Source of the DNA: Onthophagus taurus
Lineage: Eukaryota; Arthropoda; Insecta; Coleoptera; Scarabaeidae
Reading direction: 5' to 3'
Length of the DNA stretch: 64,000 nucleotides
Assembly: GCF_036711975.1 (NCBI RefSeq)
Contig: NC_091970.1
Coordinates: forward strand, 9,431,501-9,495,500
The position numbers were made by a program, and so were the translations under genes. Below the pieces are notes generated by a model. The model worked only from the letters and a program-made list of their open reading frames with translations. It ran no database searches and was not told the origin of the DNA. This document shows positions 33,258 to 43,117 of the stretch, piece after piece; the first letter of the stretch is position 1; each line of letters begins with the position of its first letter.

Positions 33258-33555
33258 TCATCTATTAAATATTAATCATCTATTTATTATTAATTTATTA
33301 TTTTAAATTATTTTATAAGTTTAATAATAAACGATTGCTTACAGCTCCATCTATTGTATTTAAATCGAAAGATTAGTACCAACTTAAATTTTTTTTTACA
33401 AAAAATTCCTGTCAATTTTTAATTCAATGAAAATATTTATTAATTTAGCTTTTTTTCTTTCTAGAAATTAATAACATTACTTGAATATATATTTATTACT
33501 CTAAAAATGCGAAACTTAGGAATAAATAATGTTCCAGGTAACAATAATTTTCCAT
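33258..33555 (+). repeat. 290-bp dispersed duplicate, copy 2
   Basis: Second copy of 30760-31050 in the same orientation. It abuts the four outlying monomers of the intron repeat. Confidence 0.8.
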
Positions 33556-33559
33556 TTCA

Positions 33560-34255
33560 AATGACACAAAAATTATTTTGTGTTACAACAAAACTCATTA
33601 AATTAGAAAGGATTTACTAATCTATATACAATAAAATCTCTCATAAGCCTAATAGAGTGTGTAAAAAACCTATGAAATTTTAATATCTACAGGTGTCTCA
33701 AATTCGTTGTCCGCATATGATATGACAGATAAAAATTATAGAGATAAAAGTTAGAATTTGAGAAGAGGTTTTGCGAAAACAAATTGATGATGTCAAAAAC
33801 CCGTTATATTGTACTTAGTTATTTATTGATTACCAGTTATTAACCACCATTATGGTCACAATGAACCAATAGAAACGATTACGTCACATCCTGGTGGAAT
33901 TTAAAGTTATTTTAAAAGTTTAATTATGCGATTTTTAAATGTTTTTTTAGATGCAAGATGTTTTGAAGTAATATTAATTTCCTAATTGTTATTTCTTCTT
34001 GAAGCGATAAATTTCCATCGAGAATTTTAAGAATTTTTAAAATAACGGTAGTTGTCCGTGCGAATACCGGTACCCGTACAAAGTAACTGTACCGAGGCCG
34101 TGACGTCAAAACAGCTGCCGAAGAATCGTGAAAAGTACCGTTAAAAAGTACGACTATCCCTAAAAATATATGAAATAAACTTCTTTTAGGAACAAAGTTA
34201 AATTAAAAAAAATAAGAAAGTGTTTTAACTAAAACAATTGTAGAAAAGAAAAACT
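33560..34255. other. Non-coding DNA with one-armed transposon fragment
   Basis: Includes the mariner-type fragment near 33691-33810. The remainder is AT-rich and unremarkable until the GC-rich block at 34256. Confidence 0.4.
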
Positions 34256-34761
34256 TTAGAATCCGCATAGAGAATCTAACTCGCGCAGGTGAAAGTTAAG
34301 TCCGGGCATGGAAGTAGGTAATTGGGTCCTCGAACGTTTTCCCCCTCGACGCCTCACCGCCCCTTCGATTTCTCTTCTTTGCCTCTTTGTTCGTTTAGTT
34401 CGATTAGAAAAAGAGGAAAATGGTCGGTGTTTAGGTTGAATGGGTGGTGGGGGAGCGCCCCCGTCCACGTGACCTCGTCGACCCCACTTTCGAAACTCTT
34501 CGCCCACCTTTCCTCTACTGACGCGTCTTCGCGCGTTGTGAACGTTTTAAAGTTTTAAGCAGTGGTCCCCTTTTCGGGGGGTTTTTTCGCCCCTCCTGGT
34601 CTCTCCACGCAACAGGTTCTTATTTCGGGGGTTACCTCAAGGACTTTACTGTCAAAACATTTCAAAATAAGGTTATAAACAAAACTTTTAATTTTAATTT
34701 AAATTTTTTTATTATTTAAATTTTATTAAATAAATTTTTTTTTAAATTTTCAGATTAAAAA
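34256..34761 (+). promoter_or_regulatory. GC-rich block, putative proximal promoter of zinc-finger gene 2
   Basis: 34256-34640 is rich in C/G runs (CCCCCTCGACGCCTCACCGC, GGGGGGTTTTTTCGCCCC). A polypyrimidine acceptor at 34752 (TTTAAATTTTCAG) precedes the ATG at 34762 by 9 nt, so an upstream non-coding exon is spliced to this one. Confidence 0.45.
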
Positions 34762-37700
34762 ATGAATTTTACTCCTTTCGGTGTTGGTGTGCCCCTTACG
34801 GCGGCACTTCCGGTTGGCACGCAATTCACAACAGGAAAAATAACGCAAACGGGCACGACGACGAACGGACAAGTCGTCGGGGTGCTTCAAGGTTGTGAAA
34901 ATGGGGTACATTACATCCGGCCTTTGGATGCGAATGCTTTTGCGACGACGACACAAGCCCAAACTGCCCCCGCTGGACAACAGACGTTAATTACATTACC
35001 GATTACGATGCCAGGGGCGAAGCCCGGCGATCCACAACAAACTGTGCAAATACAGGTAGTTAATTCGGCAGCGCAACCTCCAACATCTCAAGCTCAGTCG
35101 CCAAAGTATCAAATCTCGCAAATACCGATTCAAACGTTTGGACAAGGTGCTACTGTTCTCACTGTTGCTTATAATTCTACGCAGGATGGTATACAAATTG
35201 TAAGTTTTAAATTAAACGTTATATTTGGGTTGGATATGAATTTTTAAGGTTATATTGAAAAATTTTAATTAATTAAGTATGTTGAATTTGATTCAGAAGC
35301 AAGATATGTTAATCATAAGTGATGATAATTTTCTTGATGTCTTATTTTAAGTCATTATTAAAAGATTTTAATTTATTCCCTATATATTTGCAGCAAGTTG
35401 GTGTGGAATTCTTCTAAGAAGGATAATTTTCCGGAAAATGTCTGTTTAATGCAATGTTATGAAGATGTTTTTCTTTATGAGGACACCAACAATGTCATAT
35501 TTACTGTGATTAAGAACTATTTATACAAGAATTGATCCATAATTTTTGATTCTGCACTTTTTCATCATTACATTTATATGGAAATCATGCAATTTGTAGC
35601 TGTTTAGACTACAACATAAGATATCATCCATGCATATACTTCATAAAATGTTAATGTGAATGTTTAAGTTTATGTGTGTCTTTTCAAACAAATAGAATTA
35701 CTTGCGTGTTAAGAACAGATCAAGATTCAAGGTTTAGACTTGGGAAAGGTAGTAATAGTCACTCAATCCACTCTGTAACTACCCCATGTTCTTTAAAGTG
35801 CATCATTCACATAACCTTACTTACAAAGGTAGTTCTATAAGTACTCAATCTGTAAAAATATATCTTTATTTCTCAACATAGTCCTCCTTTTAGTTGGATA
35901 CAACTTTTCCAATGGTGTTAATATCTTGTTTATTAGGAAAAACCGTCAATTTTTGTTGGGATAAATCTTTTATTATAAGCAACTTATCAAAAATACCTTT
36001 AAATGTGATGATAAAATTAATATTTTTACCTTTAAGGTATGAAATTTCAATGATTTGTAATGATGTAGAGATTAAATCCAAAAAAAAATCAAAAGAAATG
36101 TCAAAATGTTAGGTTATGTTTTAAACAACACTTTATTTTTCACCAAATTTGCTTTTTCCCTATGTTGCAGTAGAATGTATGTATTTGTGTCTTGATGATC
36201 TAAATTTCAATCATTGTAGATTAAAATGTAATGACGTAGAAGTTAAATTATAAAAAAATCGATAGAAACGTCAAAATGTTAGGTTATGTTTTAAACAGCA
36301 CCTTCTTTTTCACAAAGTTTTCTTCTTTCTTATATTGAAATGGAATATACCTGTTGGTGTCTTGTTTGTTCGTCTTGATAATCTAAATTTCAATGATTGT
36401 AGATGTAATAATGTGGAAGTTAAATCGTAAAAAAATCAAGAGAAACGTCAAAATATTAGGTTATGTCATAAACAATATTTTTCACCAAGTTTTCTTTTTT
36501 AGTATGTTTCAATGGAATGTAGGTATTTGTGTCTGGAATATTCGTCTTGATGATCTAAATTTTAATCATTATTGATTTGAATGTAATGATGTAGAAGGTA
36601 AATTATAAAAAAATTGAGAGAAACGTCAAAATATTAGGTTATGTTTTAAACAACACTTTATTTTTCACAAAATTTTCTTTTTTCGTATGTTGCAATGAAA
36701 TCTATGTAGTATTTGTGTCTTGATTATTGGTTTTGATGATCTAAATTTCAATCATTGTAGATTTAAATGTAATGATGTAGAAGTTAAATTATTAAAAAAT
36801 CGAGAGAAACGTCAAAATGTTAGGTTATGTTTTAAACAACAATTTCTTTTTCACCAAGTTTCCTTTTTTCGTATGTTGAAATGTATATATTGGTAACTTT
36901 TTTGTTCGTCTTGATGATCTAAATTTCAATCATTGTAGATTTAAATTTAATGGTTAGAAGTTAAATTATTAAAAAATCGAGAGAAACGTCAAAATGTTAG
37001 GTTATGTTTTATGCTTCAACAACACTTTCTTTTTTACAGTTTTCTTTTTTCGCTTTCTTTGGACTTAATCGCCCTTTCAGTGCAGTATTTGAGTCAATGG
37101 CCAAGGCAAAAACTCAATTTTATTACTTCTTTACTCTATTAACATTTAATCAATTCATTTACCACTATGATATTTATATTGGCCCCTCTTATTTATTGCC
37201 ATCTAATATTTGTTGTTGTAAATGCCTTTCTTGTGGTAGAATAGCTGGGTTCAAAATAACTTCAAAATCTTTTGATATAAATGAATAACATTTTATAAAG
37301 TAAAGTAACTTATTGTTTTATCAAAAGGAAACGTTATTAATGTAGATAATAATTCAGATTAACTCGCACCTCAGCACAGAACTATTTGAATTAATCACAG
37401 GAAATGTTCATAAATGGTGTTAATATCTTGTTTATTAGGAAAAACCGTCATGTTCCTTGTTACAGTCATTAACTGTTAATTTTTGTTGGGATAAATCTTT
37501 TATTATAAGCAACTTATCAAAAATACCTTTAAATGTGATGATAAAATTAATATTTTTACCTTTAAGGTATGAAATTTCAATGATTTGTAATGATGTAGAG
37601 ATTAAATCCTAAAAAAAAATCAAGAGAAATGTCAAAATGTTAGGTTATGTTTTAAACAACACTTTATTTTTCACCAAATTTGCTTTTTCCCTATGTTGCA

Positions 37701-40700
37701 GTAGAATGTATGTATTTGTGTCTTGATGATCTAAATTTCAATCATTGTAGATTAAAATGTAATGACGTAGAAGTTAAATTATAAAAAAATCGATAGAAAC
37801 GTCAAAATGTTAGGTTATGTTTTAAACAGCACCTTCTTTTTCACAAAGTTTTCTTTCTTATATTGAAATGGAATATACCTGTTGGTGTCTTGTTTGTTCG
37901 TCTTGATAATCTAAATTTCAATGATTGTAGATGTAATAATGTGGAAGTTAAATCGTAAAAAAATCAAGAGAAACGTCAAAATGTTAGGTTATGTCATAAA
38001 CAATATTTTTCACCAAGTCTTCTTTTTTAGTATGTTTCAATGGAATGTAGGTATTTGTGTCTGGAATATTCGTCTTGATGATCTAAATTTTAATCATTAT
38101 TGATTTGAATGTAATGATGTAGAAGGTAAATTATAAAAAAATTGAGAGAAACGTCAAAATATTAGGTTATGTTTTAAACAACACTTTATTTTTCACAAAA
38201 TTTTCTTTTTTCGTATGTTGCAATGAAATCTATGTAGTATTTGTGTCTTGATTATTGGTTTTGATGATCTAAATTTCAATCATTGTAGATTTAAATGTAA
38301 TGAGGTAGAAGTTAAATTATTAAAAAATCGAGAGAAACGTCAAAAAATTTAGGTTATGTTTTAAACAACAATTTCTTTTTCACCAAGTTTCCTTTTTTCG
38401 TATGTTGAAATGTATATATTGGTAACTTTCTTGTTTGTCTTGATGATCAATCATTGTAGATTTAAATTTAATGGTGTAGAAGTTAAATTATTAAAAAATC
38501 GAGAGAAACGTCAAAATGTTAGGTTATGTTTTATGTTTCAACAACACTTTCTTTTTTACAGTTTTCTTTTTTCGCTTTCTTTGGACTTAATCGCCCTTTC
38601 AGTGCAGTATTTGAGTCAATGGCCAAGGCAAAAACTCAATTTTATTACTTCTTTACTCTATTAGCATTTAATCAATTCATTTACCACTATGATATTTATA
38701 TTGGCCCCTCTTATTTATTGCCATCTAATATTTGTTGTTGTAAATGCCTTTCTTGTGGTAGAATAGCTGGGTTCAAAATAACCTCAAAATCTTTTGATAT
38801 AAATGAATAACATTTTATGAAGTAAAGTAACTTATTGTTTTATCAAAAGGAAACGTTATTAATGTAGATAATAATTCAGATAAAGTCACACCTCAGCACA
38901 GAACTATTTGAATTAATCACAGGAAATGTTCATAAATGGTGTTAACATCTTGTTTATTAGCAAAAACCGTCATGTTCCTTGTTACAGTTATTAACTGTCA
39001 ATTTTTGTTGGGATAAATCTTTTATTATAAGCAACTTATCAAAAATACCTTTAAATGTGATGATAAAATTAATATTTTTACCTTTAAGGTATGAAATTTC
39101 AATGATTTGTAATGATGTAGAGATTAAATCCAAAAAAAATCAAGAGAAATGTCAAAATGTTAGGTTATGTTTTAAACAACACTTTATTTTTCACCAAATT
39201 TGCTTTTTCCCTATGTTGCAGTAGAATGTATGTATTTGTGTCTTGATGATCTAAATTTCAATCATTGTAGATTAAAATATAATGACGTAGAAGTTAAATT
39301 ATAAAAAAATCGATAGAAACGTCAAAATGTTAGGTTATGTTTTAAACAGCACCTTCTTTTTCACAAAGTTTTCTTCTTTCTTATATTGAAATGGAATATA
39401 CCTGTTGGTGTCTTGTTTGTTCGTCTTGATAATCTAAATTTCAATGATTGTAGATGTAATAATGTGGAAGTTAAATCGTAAAAAAATCAAGAGAAACGTC
39501 AAAATGTTAGGTTATGTCATAAACAATATTTTTCACCAAGTTTTCTTTTTTAGTATGTTGCAATGGAATGTAGGTATTTGTGTCTTGAATATTCGTCTTG
39601 ATGATCTAAATTTTAATCATTATTGATTTGAATGTAATGATGTAGAAGGTAAATTATAAAAAAATTGAGAGAAACGTCAAAATATTAGGTTATGTTTTAA
39701 ACAACACTTTATTTTTCACAAAATTTTCTTTTTTCGTATGTTGCAATGAAATCTATGTAGTATTTGTGTCTTGATTATTGGTTTTGATGATCTAAATTTC
39801 AATCATTGTAGATTTAAATGTAATGATGTAGAAGTTAAATTATTAAAAAATCGAGAGAAACGTCAAAATGTTAGGTTATGTTTTAAACAACAATTTCTTT
39901 TTCACCAAGTTTCCTTTTTTCGTATGTTGAAATGTATATATTGGTAACTTTCTTGTTTGTCTTGATGATCAATCATTGTAGATTTAAATTTAATGGTGTA
40001 GAAGTTAAATTATTAAAAAATCGAGAGAAACGTCAAAATGTTAGGTTATGTTTTATGTTTCAACAACACTTTCTTTTTTACAGTTTTCTTTTTTCGCTTT
40101 CTTTGGACTTAATCGCCCTTTGAGTGCAGTATTTGAGTCAATGGCCAAGGCAAAAACTCAATTTTATTACTTCTTTACTCTATTAGCATTTAATCAATTC
40201 ATTTACCACTATGATATTTATATTGGCCCCTCTTATTTATTGCCATCTAATATTTGTTGTTGTAAATGCCTTTCTTGTGGTAGAATCTAGCTGGGTTCAA
40301 AATAACCTTAAAATCTTTTGATATAAATGAATAACATTTTATAAAGTAAAGTAACTTATTGTTTTATCAAAAGGAAACGTTATTAATGTAGATAATAATT
40401 CAGATAAAGTCGCATCTCAGCACAGAACTATTTGAATTAATCACAGGAAATGTTCATAAAGATATTTGTGTTCTTTATAATGCTTGACTTAGACTAAATT
40501 ATTTATTTGTTTAAATAACGTGAGTGCAGCGGTGTTCTAATAAGTCCAAACTTTTATCTACAGAGTCACAAATGTAAGCTTTGTGGAAGAAGAAGTAAGA
40601 AATAAATTTTTCTATTAATAATTATTAGTTATTGTAAAATTTTCAATCTAACCTTAAAGATATCTGAACCCAAAATCCACTATGTTGTATATAATAATAT

Positions 40701-43117
40701 GATTTAATTTAAAATTGCTTGTTAAATAATTTAAGTTGGATGGTCAAAATGGAATACCAGAAGGTATGACAGTGGTGGCAGCTATTCAACCCCAAGATAT
40801 ACAAATAATTCCCGCCCAAACCATTGACACATCAAATTCTGATAAAACAGGAAAGGAACTTATAACCCCTGTGGCATTAATAAAAAGTGAAAATAACAAA
40901 GACGATGTTGAAACGACGATATCAATGCCCACGACATACATTCAAACAAATTCCGTACAAGAATACCTAAAAATGCACAACAACTCGTTGCCGTTGGGTT
41001 TGCAACAATTCCTAAAATTCAACAACACGGAAGTAAAACGGGAACAAATCACCGAAGACGGAGTCATCGAGACAGTCGTTGAAACGGAAGCGACCGGCCA
41101 AACGCTAATCATGAACGAAATAGTCGAAGATATCGAACCTGAAGAACAAGGAACCGGCGGAACCGACGACAAAACGAAAAAGAAGAAAAAATACAAAAAG
41201 AAACCACCAAAACCGAAAAAACCAAAACCCGGTCAAGTTCATATAGCAACAGCTTTAGATGGAACCACGCTATTTTGTTGTCCAGAATGTCATATGGCGT
41301 ATCCAGAAAAAGAACTTTTAGAACAACACTTGATTGGGCACAAAATTGAAAGGCGGTTTATTTGCGATATTTGCGGCGCTGGATTAAAAAGGAAAGAACA
41401 TTTAGAACGACACAAATTGGGTCATAACCCCGAACGACCTTACGTGTGTTCGGTTTGTATGAAAGGTTTTAAACGGAAAGAGCACCTCAATTTGCACTAC
41501 GTTATTCATTCGGGTGAAAAAACCGAAATTTGCACGGAGTGTGGGAAAGGATTTTATCGAAAAGATCATTTAAGAAAACATGCGAGATCGCACGTAGCAC
41601 GGAGGGCGAAGGAAGCGCTACAACAACAACAACAACAACAACAGCAGCAACAACAACAAACGGGGATTAAAGAAGCAACAGTTACAATTCAGGTAAAAAA
41701 TTTATTACTTTTTCATTTTTTCACTTTTTTCTTTACATCTACAAAATGGTGTTATCGGTTTATTCAAAAAAATTCCATCTAAGCAACTTTGAATGTCCTG
41801 AAAAACTTCCTCGACGCTTTTATTTGAATCGATATAAGTAATTCGAGGACCGTACATGTCTAAGACGTCTTGTACCGTTTCTGTGAATGTAATTAATCGT
41901 TTTCTTATGGTTTCTTCGTTATCATCGCTTCGGCCGGAAGTTAACGCACGCTTTTTTAATCGTTCAACTAAAACGTCTTCGGGTGCGTCTAAGTATATAA
42001 AAGCTTCAATCGGGCCTACCTCTTTCTCAAATTCAACACCTTGCGTTTTTTCGCGGGGATAACCGTCGATTAAAAACCCGGTTGCGCTTTTACTTTCGTC
42101 GATCGTTGCGCGTAAAAGCTTTAAAATTTCATCGTTTGAGACTAGTTTACCTTCTTGAACGGTTTCGCTGAGGATCGCCGCCGATTTAGTTTGCGTGCTG
42201 ATTTTTGCCCGTATTAAATCGCCGGTTGAGATGTGATCGAGGTGGTATTTTTCGACGATTAGGTCGCATTGGGTTCCTTTACCGCTTCCGGGGCCCCCTA
42301 AAATGCATATTATCGGCCGACGGATCTTCGTTGACATTAATTTAAACACATATCGGGCGGATGTTGGGAGTATTTTAGATGGGTTACTAAAATTTTTCCA
42401 TTAATTTCTTTTTTTGACGTGAATTTTTTTATTTTTATTTGTGTTTGACATTTCATAAAACCGTGAACTGTCAATTTTACGTTTTTATAACACACTAGCG
42501 CCATCTTGTAATACAAATTATAATTAAATCATGTTGACAGCTAGTAATAATAATTTTAAATATTAATTTGTGTTACTGTTATGTATATAAAAGAGGTAAA
42601 TATATATGGTATTTAGTTCCTTTTCATCAAAAAATGTTGTTTAAAACATAATATTTATATAATTTTAAATTTAAGTAACGCCATCTTTCGCCATTTTTGT
42701 TTCAATTGACTTTAGTAACATAACCTCACTTTATAATCGTCAAAATTTTTAAGGTACCTAATTTTCAATTACAAATACAAGTACCGCAACACCACTTTCA
42801 AGGGGCGGAAAGTCAACAATAAATGTATATAGTATTTTAATTGCTTTTAACCAAAAATGGTTGTTTGGAACATAATAATTTTAAATTTAAATAACGCCAT
42901 CTTTCGTCATTTTTGTTTCAATAGACAATTAGTGACTTAACCTCACTTTATAAACGTCAAAATTTTTAAGGTGCCGAATTCTCAATTACAAATCCCGTTG
43001 CAAATACAAGTACCGCAACACCACCTTCAAGTGGCGGGAAGTCCAGAGGAGGAGTCCCCGCAAGTGAGTACAGTCGTTTTGCCGGCTTCGGACCCATTGG
43101 CGATTGTACCCCACTAA
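34762..43117 (+). CDS. C2H2 zinc-finger protein (paralogue 2), three coding exons
   Basis: Exons are 34762-35199, 40736-41692 and 42971-43117, all phase 0, for 513 residues. Residues 1-146 begin MNFTPFGVGVPLTAALPVGT and are Gln/Thr-rich. Exon 2 starts LDGQNGIPEGMTVVAAIQPQ. It carries LPLGLQQFLKFNNTEVKRE, a basic KKKKKYKKKPPKPKKPKP tract, and four C2H2 fingers (CCPECHMAYPEKELLEQH, CDICGAGLKRKEHLERH, CSVCMKGFKRKEHLNLH, CTECGKGFYRKDHLRKH). A 12-13 Gln run follows. Exon 3 encodes VPNSQLQIPLQIQVPQHH and ends LPASDPLAIVPH. It is a probable transcription factor, closely paralogous to 22103-23194. Intron 1 holds a repeat array and intron 2 holds adenylate kinase and an alternative last exon. Confidence 0.85.
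35905..40460 (+). repeat. Higher-order tandem repeat, three units of about 1.52 kb
   Basis: AAGGTATGAAATTTCAATGA starts corresponding positions near 36033, 37564 and 39087 (spacing about 1.53 and 1.52 kb). Each unit has six or seven diverged monomers of 160-190 bp sharing GAGAAACGTCAAAATGTTAG and TTTTCACCAAGTTTTCTTTT. A 500-bp segment without monomers follows, containing GCAGTATTTGAGTCAATGGC and GTTGTTGTAAATGCCTTTCT. Units are much more alike than monomers within a unit. The recurrent 94- and 60-residue open frames are copies of repeat sequence. Confidence 0.92.
41701..41706 (-). terminator. AK1: Poly(A) signal overlapping the adenylate kinase stop
   Basis: The minus-strand sequence at the stop reads TAATAAA, so AATAAA overlaps the stop codon by two bases. 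Cleavage 10-30 nt further would fall inside exon 2 of zinc-finger gene 2, making overlapping antisense 3' ends. Confidence 0.55.
41705..42349 (-). CDS. AK1: Adenylate kinase 1-type, intronless, antisense in an intron
   Basis: It transfers phosphate between ATP and AMP (2 ADP = ATP + AMP) in the cytosol. 214 residues with no introns. P-loop GGPGSGKGTQCD is at about residues 18-29, STGDLIRA at about 41-48, and DGYPREKTQG at about 93-102. The short LID segment is LKKRALTSGRSDDNEETIRK, typical of the AK1 class rather than long-LID AK2. A second ATG at MSTK (residue 5) is a possible start. The gene lies wholly inside intron 2 of zinc-finger gene 2 on the opposite strand. Its stop is 12 nt from that gene's donor. 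The C-terminal tail FCRCKEKSEKMKK is longer than in human AK1. Confidence 0.95.
   Translation of the reverse strand: MFKLMSTKIRRPIICILGGPGSGKGTQCDLIVEKYHLDHISTGDLIRAKISTQTKSAAILSETVQEGKLVSNDEILKLLRATIDESKSATGFLIDGYPREKTQGVEFEKEVGPIEAFIYLDAPEDVLVERLKKRALTSGRSDDNEETIRKRLITFTETVQDVLDMYGPRITYIDSNKSVEEVFQDIQSCLDGIFLNKPITPFCRCKEKSEKMKK
42350..42753. other. Adenylate kinase upstream region within zinc-finger intron 2
   Basis: This intronic interval must contain the adenylate kinase promoter. It includes GCGCCATCTTG near 42496. From about 42660 it is the first copy of a duplicated segment that also carries the alternative last exon. Confidence 0.4.
42754..42822 (+). other. Duplicate last exon of zinc-finger gene 2 (22 codons + stop)
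   Basis: After TTTTTAAG at 42753, the frame reads VPNFQLQIQVPQHHFQGAES then QQ and TAA (42820-42822), in phase with exon 2. It is a diverged copy of exon 3 (VPNSQLQIPLQIQVPQHH...), sitting in a tandem duplication of about 220 bp (about 42660-42870 and 42880-43090). Use of this exon would give a 487-residue isoform lacking the last 25 or so residues of exon 3. It may be a real alternative terminal exon or a decayed copy. Confidence 0.6.

Noticed and set aside
37004-37288. 94-residue open frame repeated at 38526 and, shortened, at 40048
   Set aside because: It is part of the 1.52-kb repeat unit and its copies differ as the repeat does; no start context or domain supports a gene.
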